A stretch of 64,000 nt of DNA from Melioribacteraceae bacterium (GTDB taxonomy: Bacteria > Bacteroidota > Ignavibacteria > Ignavibacteriales > Melioribacteraceae), in the NCBI GenBank assembly GCA_021740785.1, contig JAIOZI010000008.1:1-64000 (forward strand), in the 5' to 3' direction. Of this stretch, positions 1 through 9,381 are shown one piece after another. A program made the position numbers and the translations under genes. Under the pieces are notes generated by a model, which was given only the letters and a program-made list of their open reading frames with translations, was not told the DNA's origin and made no database searches. Position 1 is the stretch's first letter; each line of letters begins with the position of its first letter.

Positions 1-141
1 GTAAGATCTACAAAAGCCTACCGCCCGTGGAAACTACACTATTACGAAACATATAAGACAAGAAGTGAAGCATATAGGAGAGAAATGTTTTTCAAAACTG
101 TTGAAGGAAGGAAATGGCTTGAAGAACGGGGAATTATTTAA
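1..141 (+). CDS. GIY-YIG family nuclease, C-terminal fragment (5' end outside window)
   Basis: Frame 1 is open from the first base and gives 46 residues before a TAA stop. It contains RPWKLHYYETYKTRSEAYRRE and then FFKTVEGRKWLEERGII. This is the usual tail of small stand-alone GIY-YIG (UvrC/Slx1-like) nucleases, where a K/R-x-REk...K...gr.wl pattern follows the domain. The catalytic GIY...YIG part and the catalytic Arg and Glu lie upstream of the window, so activity cannot be judged. Such genes are often found as small mobile or repeated units. Here the stop is followed by a tRNA-tail-like sequence and a hairpin. Family assignment from a short tail only. Confidence 0.6.
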   Translation, partial: VRSTKAYRPWKLHYYETYKTRSEAYRREMFFKTVEGRKWLEERGII

Positions 142-280
142 CAGAATAGAAAGTTGTTGAATACGGATATCTTGTATAGCGAAGTGAATCCAATTTGAAG
201 ACCGTTAAGAGTGTTCGACACGAATGTAAAAACCTCACAAGCCCTTCCGGGGTTCTGCCACAGGCATCCCTGCGGGAGAA

Positions 281-331
281 TCCCTGACTCTCCGCTCAAA
301 GTTCGGTTACGTTTTGTAATCGAACTTTTTT
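281..331 (+). terminator. Rho-independent terminator after a tRNA-tail-like sequence
   Basis: A 12-bp stem (299-310 with 316-327, one G-T pair, loop GTTTT) is followed by a run of T at 328-331. Just upstream, 281-294 reads TCCCTGACTCTCCG, which resembles the T-arm and acceptor 3' half of a tRNA-Ser. No complete tRNA can be folded here. It probably ends transcription of whatever precedes it. The same 14 bases occur on the minus strand at 10964-10977. Confidence 0.65.
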
Positions 332-602
332 GTTTTAAAGTGATATCTCAGATTCCTTAAATTCAAGTTAAGGGCTCTGATCAATTCGGACCTCCTTTTA
401 TTTTGTAGCTGAATTCATTTTCTTTTCCAGAGATGACTTTAACTCCGACGAGTACTATCCTGCTTCGGTTTATTTATACTTTGATCTACTGCATAAGTGG
501 TTTTGCTTCTTTCTTGATTCTGATAAGCGCCGGTGAGTATTTATTTGTTAGAAGTGAAAAAGAGATTAGTTAACGTGGTACCAATATGGTTCTTATACTT
601 AG

Positions 603-737
603 ATACTTGATCTTCTAAAAGTTAGGATTACGAAAAAACCAACCAAATGCCCAAACTGCGGTTCTAAAAGTATAGCAAGAATTCACTATGTTTTATCGAA
701 GCACAACAAAAAACTACAGAGAAGATGGATTAAGTAA
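603..737 (+). pseudogene. Zinc-ribbon protein remnant
   Basis: An open frame from 603 (after a TAG) to the TAA at 735 contains KCPNCGSKSIARIHY followed by a basic tail. One CxxC half of a zinc ribbon is visible, the second CxxC pair is absent, and no ATG, GTG or TTG start exists in the frame. It resembles the N-terminal ribbon of transposase-associated or hypothetical zinc proteins. It is most simply read as a decayed fragment. The rest of 142-827 shows no other gene I can support. Confidence 0.35.
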
Positions 738-827
738 GATTACTCTGGTGGGCTGTTACGATCTTATCATTGGTACATAATTCGAGGCAGGTAACTACAA
801 ATATTATAGGGTTTACTAAAAAGTTGT

Positions 828-1571
828 CTAATTGTTTTTGAAGAGTTGGTCCTTATATCTGCGGCTCATTTGAACTTTTTCGCCGGTTGAAAGAATAATT
901 ACATAATCACCATGTGACCAAGGCTGCATTTCCTTTATTCTTTCAACATTCACAATAAATGATCGGTGAACTCTATAAAATATTTTTGGATTCAGAGAAG
1001 ATACAATATTATTCATTGTTTCTCTAATAAGATAATTACCTTTATCACAGTGCAGACTGACATATTTTTCTTCAGCAGAAATGTAATTTATTTCGGAAGT
1101 GTTAATAAAGAAATATTTTGATCCGTGATTCACTAAGATTCTTTCAAGGTATTGCTCATTCTTCCTGATTTCCTCAATTATCATTTTTACGTTATCAGTT
1201 TTATCCTGTTTGATTTTTTGCTGGTCTTTTGCACGATAAAATGATTTGAAAAATCGTTCTTTATCAAACGGTTTTAGAAGGTAATCGGCAGCATGAATTT
1301 CAAAAGCATTTATGGCATACTGATCATAAGCCGTTACAAATATTACCGTAGGCATGCTTTCAATCCCTATTTCTTCTATTACGCCAAAACCGTCTATTCC
1401 AGGCATTTGAATATCAAGTAATACCAGGTCGGGAGATTTATCTCGAATATTATCAATAGCCTCTTTCCCGTTTGCAGCTTCAAAAATGATTATTTCTTCA
1501 TCTAATTCTTTAAGAAAGGAAATGAGTTTTTTCCTTGCAGGTTGTTCGTCATCAACAATAAGTATTTTCAT
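828..1571 (-). CDS. LytTR-family response regulator
   Basis: Two-domain transcriptional regulator of the LytR/AlgR class, 247 residues, which is the usual length. The N-terminal receiver domain (about 1-120) has the acidic pair D7/D8, the phospho-acceptor D53 in LLDIQMPG, T80 and K100 in LLKPF. The C-terminal LytTR DNA-binding domain (about 145-245) has the family pattern RILVNHGSKYFF...I.YISAEEKYV...HRSFIVN. It is phosphorylated by a partner kinase and binds direct repeats about two helical turns apart. Its ATG overlaps the stop of the kinase gene by one base (TAATG), so the two are translationally coupled. The divergent acyltransferase and TonB-receptor genes are the most likely nearby targets. 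Confidence 0.93.
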   Translation of the reverse strand: MKILIVDDEQPARKKLISFLKELDEEIIIFEAANGKEAIDNIRDKSPDLVLLDIQMPGIDGFGVIEEIGIESMPTVIFVTAYDQYAINAFEIHAADYLLKPFDKERFFKSFYRAKDQQKIKQDKTDNVKMIIEEIRKNEQYLERILVNHGSKYFFINTSEINYISAEEKYVSLHCDKGNYLIRETMNNIVSSLNPKIFYRVHRSFIVNVERIKEMQPWSHGDYVIILSTGEKVQMSRRYKDQLFKNN

Positions 1572-2695
1572 TAAATCTCCTCCTGTTCGGAATAGGGAAT
1601 TTCAATATTTAAAAGCAAGCCACCTTCCTCCAAATTCTCCCACGTGAAGCTATGTTGATCTCCGTATAGTTTTTCCAACCGCTCAATCGTGTTGGATAGC
1701 CCAACCCCGCTGCCAACTACTTTTTGAAATTCAAGATGTATTCCAGGTCCATTATCCTTTATTTGAATAATAAGTTTATCATTCAATTTTTTTGTAGTAA
1801 GTAAGATTGAAGTTTCAGAAAGGTTTTCCATTGCATGTTTGATTGAGTTTTCCACCAGGGGTTGAAGGATAAAACTAGGTACAAGTGAATTTTTAGTATT
1901 CTTAGCAATATCTATTTGAATATTCAATTTATCTTTAAAGCGTGCTTTCATGATTTCGGTATACAGGCCTAATATTTCCATTTCTTTTCCTAGGTTGTTC
2001 AATCCTTTCTCAGAACTGCTTAATGTTATTCGCAGGAGATCACTTAAGGAGGCCATCATCTTATCAGCTGCCTCAATATCATCATACATCGTTGATGATA
2101 TCATATTTAACGTATTAAAAAGGAAATGAGGGTTAAGCTGCATCTTTAGAGTTTCAAGACGCGCTCTTGTTAGTTTTTCTTCTAACAGTAAAGTCTTTAG
2201 CCGTTGTGCTTCTTTTTCTTTATTTATTTTAATTAATGTAAAAACAGCAAACACTGCCCAGAATAAAATAAATTGTTTTAAATACTCCATTAATATTCTA
2301 AAGGGGATATATCCGTAATCATAATGCCCAAATCCGATAGCAGGATAAATGTATGATCGTGAAATATACATCATAGTGGTGTGTGTTAAACCGACGATAA
2401 TCGAAAAAATTAAATAGAGCGGGATCATTCTTAATAAATTATCCTTCTGCATAGGAAACTTCTTGAAGAAGGCTAAAATTGCCGGGATCAATAAACAGAA
2501 TGTAAAAACTCCGCTGAATTCATCAATAAGAGGAATGACGATTATATAGTAAATCTGCTCTGGATTTAGAGAATTATATCTTTCTGCCAATTCTGCGGAT
2601 ATATTTATAGACGCACTCCACAAAGCCATTACTGTGGCAATTAAAAAAAATCCGAGAAAAAGCTTTAGTTTGTTGCTGCCTTCAAATAGATTCAT
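1571..2695 (-). CDS. Sensor histidine kinase, LytS/YehU type (His_kinase family)
   Basis: Inner-membrane sensor kinase of 374 residues and partner of the downstream LytTR regulator. Four hydrophobic segments (about 11-33, 51-78, 90-113, 138-156) are followed by a short coiled linker. The phospho-acceptor box QLNPHFLFNTLNMISS has H190. The ATPase part shows ILQPLVENSIKHA (N box), DNGPGI (G1) and GSGVGLSNTIERLE (G2). No extracellular sensor domain is visible, so the signal is probably sensed in the membrane. It is the first gene of a two-gene operon; its stop overlaps the next start. The 305-bp gap upstream separates it from a divergent operon. Confidence 0.92.
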   Translation of the reverse strand: MNLFEGSNKLKLFLGFFLIATVMALWSASINISAELAERYNSLNPEQIYYIIVIPLIDEFSGVFTFCLLIPAILAFFKKFPMQKDNLLRMIPLYLIFSIIVGLTHTTMMYISRSYIYPAIGFGHYDYGYIPFRILMEYLKQFILFWAVFAVFTLIKINKEKEAQRLKTLLLEEKLTRARLETLKMQLNPHFLFNTLNMISSTMYDDIEAADKMMASLSDLLRITLSSSEKGLNNLGKEMEILGLYTEIMKARFKDKLNIQIDIAKNTKNSLVPSFILQPLVENSIKHAMENLSETSILLTTKKLNDKLIIQIKDNGPGIHLEFQKVVGSGVGLSNTIERLEKLYGDQHSFTWENLEEGGLLLNIEIPYSEQEEI

Positions 2696-2900
2696 AATAT
2701 AATCTCTTGTCCCATTGATAATTTATTCATTTTTCAAATTAAATATCAGGCTTTTGTTTCGAATAATCATTCCTTTTGGCATAGAACGGATTTTAAAGGG
2801 TACAAATGGGACAAATATCCAAACAATATAATCAATCTAATACCACGTCACTTATTTGGCGTTCTTTATAAAAAAAATTAATGCAGTGATTACTTTCCCA

Positions 2901-2932
2901 CTCATGGACATTAATTCGCCGCTCATGACAAA
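2901..2932. promoter_or_regulatory. Candidate LytTR-type direct repeat in the divergent promoter region
   Basis: CTCATG occurs at 2901 and again at 2922, a 21-bp period (two helical turns), which matches the spacing LytTR regulators usually need. It lies 70-100 bp upstream of the acyltransferase start and between that gene and the two-component operon. Only six to seven bases match, so this is a suggestion. I see nothing else in the 2696-3000 gap that I can name. Confidence 0.3.
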
Positions 2933-3000
2933 CCATGTCAAATTTTAAAACCCGTACGATATTTTTACCGTCACAAGAGCACAACAAACGGAGAATTAAA

Positions 3001-4224
3001 ATGGAACAAACAATACGTAGACATGACATTGACTGGTTAAGGGTGTTAGCATTCTATCTTCTAATATTCTTCCATGTAGGGATGGTTTTTGTCCCATGGG
3101 AATTTCATATCAAGAATTCTGAAACCGTAAGCTGGATCGAAAATTTGATGCTTTGGTCCAACCAGTGGCGGCTACCTTTATTATTTTTGATTTCAGGAAT
3201 TGTACTGTTCTACTCAATGGGAAAAAGGTCCGGAAAAGCTTTCTTCGCTGAGCGAAGTCAAAGACTTGCGATTCCTTTAGTATTCGGAATGCTAGTCGTA
3301 ATTCCTCCTCAAATTTATTTTGAAAGATTATTTAACGGTGCTCATTATGCTAATTATTGGGAATTTTGGGAAACGGTTTTCAATTTCGTTGCATATCCGA
3401 GAGGAAGTTTGAGTTGGCATCACTTGTGGTATGTGCTATATATATTAATTTATTCAATTGTTGCATTCCCAATTTTTAAATATTTACGAGGCGATAAGTC
3501 GCTAAAGTTTAAAAACCGTATTTCTAATGTTCTGAAAAAATATCCAAGTGCTATTTATCTAATTTGTGTTCCTCTATATTTCTTTTACATATATCTTGCG
3601 GATATTTTCCCAACTACAAATGATTTTATACGCGATTGGTACAAGCACAGCATTTATTTCACTCTTTTTCTTGCCGGATTTCTCATATCATCCGTTGATG
3701 GATTTTGGGATGCAATTGTGCAAAAACGTAAGAACTCATTAATCATGGGATTAGGTAGTGGAATCGTTTTAATGGTCTTTATTTGGGGAGAAACTTTCGA
3801 GATACTGTACCAGAAATATTTTTGGTTCGTCTATATCTACGGTGTATTTAAGTGGATGGCGATTGCAGTTTGGCTTTTAGCAATTCTTGGTTATGGAAAA
3901 GTACTGCTAAACAAACCTAGCAAGGCGCTCTCGTATGCTAATGAATCTGTTTATCCACTGTATATACTTCATCAAACAGTTGAGCTAATATTCGCATATT
4001 ATATAGTTCAATTGGACTGGGGAGTACTTCCGAAATTTGCTTTGCTTGTCTTCATAACATTTGGAGTAAGCTTGGTACTCTATGAATTAATTATTAAGCG
4101 TTACAATATCACACGATTGTTTTTTGGTATGAAGATGAAACAAAAACAATTGCTGATTTCTACAAACAAATTCAGGAATGCAGACGATATTTTGTTGACG
4201 AATCAGGTTAACATTGAAAATTAG
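3001..4224 (+). CDS. Membrane acyltransferase, family 3
   Basis: Polytopic inner-membrane acyltransferase (Acyl_transf_3/OafA-like), about 407 residues. The family hallmark is at the N-terminus: RRHDIDWLRVLAFYLLIFFHVG, with the catalytic-type His in the second half of the first membrane helix. About ten hydrophobic helices follow, ending with LYILHQTVE. These enzymes O-acylate sugars or glucans of the envelope; the acceptor cannot be read here. The frame is open from 2935, but the ATG at 3001 is preferred: it has GGAGAA seven bases upstream and begins exactly where homology begins. A TonB-dependent receptor starts 19 bp downstream, so the two probably form an operon. Confidence 0.88.
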   Translation: MEQTIRRHDIDWLRVLAFYLLIFFHVGMVFVPWEFHIKNSETVSWIENLMLWSNQWRLPLLFLISGIVLFYSMGKRSGKAFFAERSQRLAIPLVFGMLVVIPPQIYFERLFNGAHYANYWEFWETVFNFVAYPRGSLSWHHLWYVLYILIYSIVAFPIFKYLRGDKSLKFKNRISNVLKKYPSAIYLICVPLYFFYIYLADIFPTTNDFIRDWYKHSIYFTLFLAGFLISSVDGFWDAIVQKRKNSLIMGLGSGIVLMVFIWGETFEILYQKYFWFVYIYGVFKWMAIAVWLLAILGYGKVLLNKPSKALSYANESVYPLYILHQTVELIFAYYIVQLDWGVLPKFALLVFITFGVSLVLYELIIKRYNITRLFFGMKMKQKQLLISTNKFRNADDILLTNQVNIEN

Positions 4225-4243
4225 ATAGATTTAAGGGGGAACA

Positions 4244-6745
4244 ATGAAAACAATAAAAAAATATTTGATAACAGTTTTAGTTCTTGTTTCAGCATGTAGT
4301 CTCTTTGCTCAAACAGGAGTTATTAACGGAAGAGTAACCGAACGATCGACTAAGGAGGCTTTGGTTGCGGCAAATATTTTAGTCATAGAACTCGATAATG
4401 TTGGAACAGCTACTGATATGGACGGTAAGTTTCTTATTCGTGTTCCGGTGGGGAGCTATTCAGTCCGAATTAGTCTAATTGGCTTTTCAACAGTTGTGAA
4501 GACAGACGTAATTGTAAAAACTGACAGCGAAGTATTTCTGGATATTCCGCTGAGTGAAACATCTTTGGAGATAGGTTCAGTTGAAGTTACTGCGGATTAC
4601 TTTGACAAAACAATTCTGGAAAATAATTTAAGCACTATTTCTCTTGGAGTTGAAGAAATCAAAAGGTCGCCTGGTTCTCTTGCTGATTATCAAAGAATTC
4701 TACAATCAATTGCCGGAGTTTCCTTTTCCAACGATCAAACCAATGAATTACTTGTTCGCGGTGGTTCACCGAATGAAAATCTTACTGTGTTTGACGGAAT
4801 GGAACTTCACTCAACAAATCACTATCCCAACGAGTTTAATTCCGGCGGACCGATAAATATGATTAATGTAAGTCTGGTTCAGGACATTCAATTTTCACTT
4901 GGCGGGTTTATTTCGAAATACGGTGACAAAATGTCCTCTGTAATGAGCGTTACTACAAGGGAAGGTACTAGGAATAAGAATCTTACCGGACAAACAAACT
5001 TAACAATGGCTGGAGTTGGTGCGATACTCGAAGGAAATATTAATAGCGGGAAAGGCTCCTGGTTATTTTCAGCTAGAAAAAGCTACATTGACTTAATAGC
5101 CGGTTCAATCGGTTTAACAGCAATTCCGAAATATTATGATTCTCAATTTAAGGTTGTGTACGATTTGTCTTCCAATCATAAAATTTCGATGTCTGGTATC
5201 TATGGAAATGATAAAATCACTTTTGACGGAGTTCCCGATTATTCATATGAATCAAAGAAAAATGTGACAGATTCAATTTATGTTGAGCAAGTGGATGCTA
5301 AGCAAAGTCAGTGGGCAACAGGGTTTTCCTTAAATAGCCTTTGGTCAAATAGCCTTTATTCCATAATCACTCTGTATGGAAATAATTATCACAATGATGT
5401 GGATGTAAATCTCGATTATACCCAAAGATCATTTGATAAAAATGGCGATCTCTCACACAGTAAATTTATGTTGCGAAATACAGCCTATAAAAATATTAGT
5501 GATAATTATGAATTGGCACTCAAAGCTGAGTTTGGCTGGAATATTTCCAAATTCAACAAACTTGATTTTGGCGCTTCAGTTAAATTCGGTGGTTACAAAC
5601 AAACTGCTGATATTGCTTCTGATACTACGAGATATGATTTGAATAAGGATGGACTATTTGATCAAACTGTGATTAATCCTTCATCTCAACTGAACTATGA
5701 CCTAAAGTTATTTGAGCAAACCAAAAGCTACGCATATGTGAATAATACCCTAGAGCTATTAGACAGACGTCTAATCTTAAACTTTGGCATTAGATACGAT
5801 TATTTTACATATAGTAAAGCGGGGAATTTTAGTCCAAGACTTTCATTGTCATATTATCTTAATCCCGCGATTACCAGTATCAACTTTGCGTATGGTGAAT
5901 ATTATCAAACCCAAAACTATCCAACTTACGGAGATCGCTATCAAAGTGGAATAAATAAATCTGTTGAAAACAGTCATTCTAGACACTTTGTACTCGGGCT
6001 TGAACACATAATAAGTGATGGGTTAAAATTCACTGTTGAAGGATATTATAAAAAATATTCAAACCTTCCGGTTAGAGAGGAGTTCATTAATTTCGGAGAT
6101 AAAACATTCCGTTCGCAGAAAATACTAAACGTTGGTAACCAAGATATTTATGGTATTGATTTTCAACTTCAGCAAAAACTTGTGAAAGATCTATACGGTA
6201 CTATTAGTTTCTCCAGAATGTGGACGAATTTTGAAGACCCAAGAATTGGAATGGAAGGGAAGAATATTACTTCAGAATATGATTTCCCATATTCATTCAC
6301 GGTAATTGTTGGGAAGCGATTTAAGGATTTAAGAGAGAACTCAAAAGATTGGCCATTTTATTTGAAGTACCCAAGTTATTTATTGCCTCTTTCCGACGAT
6401 ATGGAAATTAGTTTAAAATGGAGATATGCCAGCGGTAAGCCCTATACACGAAAAGAGTACTCGCCTTATATACAGAATAGAGTCGGGAGTATAACTTGGA
6501 CAGAAGGTTCCTGGTTTGATTCAAATGAAATTAATGGTGAAAGATATCCCGATTATCACAGATTAGATTTAGGATTCAGCAGCCGTTACAATTTCTCCAA
6601 TTGGAATTTAGTAGTAACTCTTTCAATCCAAAATCTGTATAACAGGCAAAACATAGCAGCATACCAGTATAACTCCGATGGTACGATAGATAATTTATAT
6701 CAGTTTTCTCTTTTACCTGTTCTGGGTGTTGAGGTGGAATTTTAG
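4244..6745 (+). CDS. TonB-dependent outer-membrane receptor with carboxypeptidase-like N-terminal domain
   Basis: Outer-membrane gated channel, 833 residues. It begins with a signal peptide (MKTIKKYLITVLVLVSACS, cut near LFAQ), then a CarboxypepD_reg-like domain (about 24-110: GRVTERSTKEALVAANI...VGTATDMDGKF). The plug follows (about 125-235, with LRVLQ-like pattern ILQSIAGVSF, LLVRGGSPNENLTVFDGMELH), then a beta barrel ending in VLGVEVEF with the terminal aromatic expected for barrel assembly. AGGGGG precedes the ATG. There is no SusD partner next to it. It probably follows the acyltransferase in one transcript and may be controlled by the LytTR pair. The transported ligand is unknown. Confidence 0.9.
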   Translation: MKTIKKYLITVLVLVSACSLFAQTGVINGRVTERSTKEALVAANILVIELDNVGTATDMDGKFLIRVPVGSYSVRISLIGFSTVVKTDVIVKTDSEVFLDIPLSETSLEIGSVEVTADYFDKTILENNLSTISLGVEEIKRSPGSLADYQRILQSIAGVSFSNDQTNELLVRGGSPNENLTVFDGMELHSTNHYPNEFNSGGPINMINVSLVQDIQFSLGGFISKYGDKMSSVMSVTTREGTRNKNLTGQTNLTMAGVGAILEGNINSGKGSWLFSARKSYIDLIAGSIGLTAIPKYYDSQFKVVYDLSSNHKISMSGIYGNDKITFDGVPDYSYESKKNVTDSIYVEQVDAKQSQWATGFSLNSLWSNSLYSIITLYGNNYHNDVDVNLDYTQRSFDKNGDLSHSKFMLRNTAYKNISDNYELALKAEFGWNISKFNKLDFGASVKFGGYKQTADIASDTTRYDLNKDGLFDQTVINPSSQLNYDLKLFEQTKSYAYVNNTLELLDRRLILNFGIRYDYFTYSKAGNFSPRLSLSYYLNPAITSINFAYGEYYQTQNYPTYGDRYQSGINKSVENSHSRHFVLGLEHIISDGLKFTVEGYYKKYSNLPVREEFINFGDKTFRSQKILNVGNQDIYGIDFQLQQKLVKDLYGTISFSRMWTNFEDPRIGMEGKNITSEYDFPYSFTVIVGKRFKDLRENSKDWPFYLKYPSYLLPLSDDMEISLKWRYASGKPYTRKEYSPYIQNRVGSITWTEGSWFDSNEINGERYPDYHRLDLGFSSRYNFSNWNLVVTLSIQNLYNRQNIAAYQYNSDGTIDNLYQFSLLPVLGVEVEF

Positions 6746-6851
6746 AATGTCTATGAAAATTTTGCAATGATTATGAAACAGTGGATAAAAAATGAGAGAA
6801 GGAGAAAATCACTTGAGTGCTGTAGTCTTTAGTTGTATTTGGAAATAACTT

Positions 6852-6943
6852 GGACACTTTTTGGTCATAACATTCAAAAAAGCTTTGAAAATAAGCTAAA
6901 AACGAAAAAATTATGGAAATGCGTAGCCTCCCTATCTCTCCGC
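6852..6943. repeat. 92-bp direct repeat, copy A
   Basis: Aligns without gaps to 7002-7093 with 16 mismatches by my count (about 83% identity). The most conserved parts are CACTTTTTGGTCAT, AAAAGCTTTGAAAA and TATGGAAATGCGTAGCCTCC. It ends in CTCTCCGC, like a tRNA-Ser 3' end, and is followed by a hairpin terminator. A third, partial copy of the first 19 bases may lie near 7200. The surrounding gap 6746-7458 has no gene I can support. It may be debris of repeated integration. Confidence 0.6.
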
Positions 6944-6950
6944 ATAATGA

Positions 6951-6985
6951 AAAGTTCGAAAATGCTTTGTTTTCGGACTTTTTTT
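6951..6985 (+). terminator. Rho-independent terminator between the repeat copies
   Basis: A 12-bp stem (6951-6962 with 6970-6981, one G-T pair, 7-base loop) runs into a T tract to 6985. The stem begins AAAGTTCG, as does the terminator at 299-331, and both are preceded by CTCTCCGC. It may be the original terminator of a tRNA-Ser-like unit. Confidence 0.6.
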
Positions 6986-7001
6986 GTATCCAATAATTGA
7001 T

Positions 7002-7093
7002 GGTCACTTTTTGGTCATCACTTCTCAAAAAGCTTTGAAAACGGGCTAAAAACGCAATAAATATGGAAATGCGTAGCCTCCATGACTCTCCAC
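7002..7093. repeat. 92-bp direct repeat, copy B
   Basis: Second copy of the 6852-6943 repeat, starting 150 bp downstream of it. It ends in GACTCTCCAC, again tRNA-tail-like. Thirty bases further on, a short T-rich run (about 7141-7148) follows a weak hairpin. The rest of the sequence up to the ettA start at 7459 is AT-rich without a recognisable gene. Confidence 0.6.
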
Positions 7094-7458
7094 CTAGATA
7101 ATTAAAATCTCAATTACAGCGAAATTAAGCCGTTATGGAGGTTTTTTTGTGCCCAGTTGTAATTTGTAGTGGCTGTAGACGTACTTATTTGACCTACTTA
7201 GGTCATTTTTTGGACATCAAATTTTCTGCAATAATAAAATGATATTTTCTGAAATATTTAACTCTCAGCCACCCGACTAGTTTGTTCCTACTTTCTTGCT
7301 ACTAAAATCTTTTCATAACTATACCAATTCTACATACCAACGCTTGATAATGTGAATAAACTAATCTCATTAACCATATACAAAAAGGGTTGCATGTCAG
7401 ATATGGAAATTCATTATGTTTGTTTACAAAATAAAAATTAATTGATAATGGAGATTCA

Positions 7459-9141
7459 ATGAGCGTTGAAGCAAATAAAATCATTTATTCTATGATTGGT
7501 GTAAGTAAGTATCACGATAAAAAACCAATATTAAAAGATATCTACCTTTCATATTTCTATGGTGCCAAGATTGGAGTTTTAGGATTAAACGGTTCTGGAA
7601 AAAGTTCTTTACTAAAAATATTAGCGGGAGTAGATAAAGATTTTAATGGAGAAACTGCAGTCTCGCCCGGTTACACAATTGGTTATTTAGAACAGGAACC
7701 AGTGCTTGATGAATCAAAAACAGTAAAGGGAACAGTTGAGGAAGCTGTTAAAGAAGTTCTTGATGTTATGAAAGAATATGACGAAATAAATGCGAAATTT
7801 GCAGAAGAAATGACAGACGATGAAATGAATGATTTACTTGAAAAACAAGGTAAGGTTCAAGATAAGCTAGATGCTATGGGTGCTTGGGATATTGATTCAA
7901 AACTTCAAATGGCAATGGATGCATTAAATTGTCCTCCCGGTGATACACCTGTTAAGGTACTTTCTGGTGGCGAAAAAAGACGCGTTGCTTTGTGCAGATT
8001 GCTTCTTCAAAAACCCGATATTTTACTTCTGGATGAACCAACAAATCACCTCGACGCTGAGACTGTTGCTTGGTTGGAAGCAGAACTAAACCGCTATCCC
8101 GGGACAATTATAGCCGTAACTCATGATAGATATTTCTTAGATAATGTTGCCGGTTGGATTCTTGAACTTGACCGTGGTGAAGGAATTCCCTGGAAAGGTA
8201 ATTATTCTTCTTGGTTAGAACAAAAGCAAAATCGCCTTGCTCAAGAGGGAAAAAAAGAAACTGAAAAGCAAAAAACCTTGAAAAGAGAGTTAGAGTGGAT
8301 TAGAATGTCACCGAAGGGAAGACATGCAAAATCAAAAGCTAGAATTACATCTTATGAAGAAATGTTAAAAGAAGAAAATGAAAAAGCTCAGAAGGAAATA
8401 GAACTTTATATACCTGCTGGACCTCGATTAGGAAATGTTGTTATAGAAGCGCAAAACGTTTCTAAAGCTTATGGCGATAAACTTCTTTTCGAAAATCTAA
8501 ATTTTGCACTTCCTCCGGGTGGAATTGTTGGTGTTATTGGTCCAAACGGGGCTGGTAAAACTACTTTATTTAAAATGATCTCTGCAAAAGAAGAAGCAGA
8601 TTCCGGTTCTTTTAGAATTGGAGAAACTGTAAAACTTGCTTATTTAGACCAAAGTAGAGAATCTTTAGACCCGGAAAAAACAGTCTGGCAGCAAATTTCA
8701 GAAGGGGCTGATGTAATTCAATTAGGCAATAAACAAGTAAACTCTAGAGCATATGTTGGTCAGTTCAATTTTGGCGGTGGAGATCAGCAGAAAAAAGTTG
8801 GAGTACTTTCCGGAGGAGAAAGAAATAGAGTTCATCTTGCATTAATGTTAAAAGCCGGTGCAAATGTTATTCTTCTTGATGAACCTACAAATGATTTGGA
8901 TGTTAACACAATGCGTGCTTTAGAAGAGGGACTTTTAAACTTTGCCGGCTGCGCAGTTGTTATTAGTCACGACAGGTGGTTCTTGGATAGAATTTGCACG
9001 CACATTTTAGCGTTTGAAGGTAATAGTCAAGTAGTATGGTTTGAAGGAAATTTTTCCGATTACGAGGAAAATAAAAGAGAAAGAATTGGCAAAGATGCAG
9101 ATATTCCTAAAAGAATTAAATACAAAAAACTTACTCGATAA
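7459..9141 (+). CDS. ettA: Energy-dependent translational throttle protein EttA (ABC-F ATPase)
   Basis: Cytoplasmic ABC-F protein of 560 residues (E. coli EttA is 555) that binds the ribosomal E site and gates entry into elongation according to ATP/ADP. Two ABC domains lack membrane segments. Domain 1 has Walker A at about 42-49 (GLNGSGKSS), signature LSGGE at 168-172 and LLLDEPTNHLD. Domain 2 has GPNGAGKTT, LSGGERNRV and LLDEPTNDLD. Between them lies the P-site tRNA interaction motif region with the basic MSPKGRHAKSKAR stretch typical of EttA. The ATG follows GGAGA at good distance. It appears to be a housekeeping gene unconnected with the sugar locus. Confidence 0.95.
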   Translation: MSVEANKIIYSMIGVSKYHDKKPILKDIYLSYFYGAKIGVLGLNGSGKSSLLKILAGVDKDFNGETAVSPGYTIGYLEQEPVLDESKTVKGTVEEAVKEVLDVMKEYDEINAKFAEEMTDDEMNDLLEKQGKVQDKLDAMGAWDIDSKLQMAMDALNCPPGDTPVKVLSGGEKRRVALCRLLLQKPDILLLDEPTNHLDAETVAWLEAELNRYPGTIIAVTHDRYFLDNVAGWILELDRGEGIPWKGNYSSWLEQKQNRLAQEGKKETEKQKTLKRELEWIRMSPKGRHAKSKARITSYEEMLKEENEKAQKEIELYIPAGPRLGNVVIEAQNVSKAYGDKLLFENLNFALPPGGIVGVIGPNGAGKTTLFKMISAKEEADSGSFRIGETVKLAYLDQSRESLDPEKTVWQQISEGADVIQLGNKQVNSRAYVGQFNFGGGDQQKKVGVLSGGERNRVHLALMLKAGANVILLDEPTNDLDVNTMRALEEGLLNFAGCAVVISHDRWFLDRICTHILAFEGNSQVVWFEGNFSDYEENKRERIGKDADIPKRIKYKKLTR

Positions 9142-9381
9142 TCTTAAAATTCTATGGGAATTATTAGATCTTCCGGGAATAGATCAGTTACCAAGTATTC
9201 AATGCAAGCTAACAAACCAAAGCTCAATAAGTCTTAAGAAACATAACAACGCTTATGAGAATCTTTAAAGGCACTTATTGAGTTTATATTCCTCGACGGC
9301 TAAGCGATTAAACACCCTGAAAATCTATCTGATCTCTTAGCAAAAAAGTAACTATTTTTCATTTTTATAAACGAGCAGCAC

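Noticed and set aside
240-300. Possible tRNA-Ser gene
   Set aside because: Only the acceptor 3' half and part of a T-arm-like stretch are present; no D-arm, anticodon arm or 5' acceptor half fits.
7459-9141. ABC transporter ATPase role for the EttA gene
   Set aside because: Two ABC domains in one soluble chain with the ABC-F linker; no membrane partner.
9142-9381. Possible gene remnant between ettA and recQ
   Set aside because: Short broken frames with several stops; no recognisable domain.
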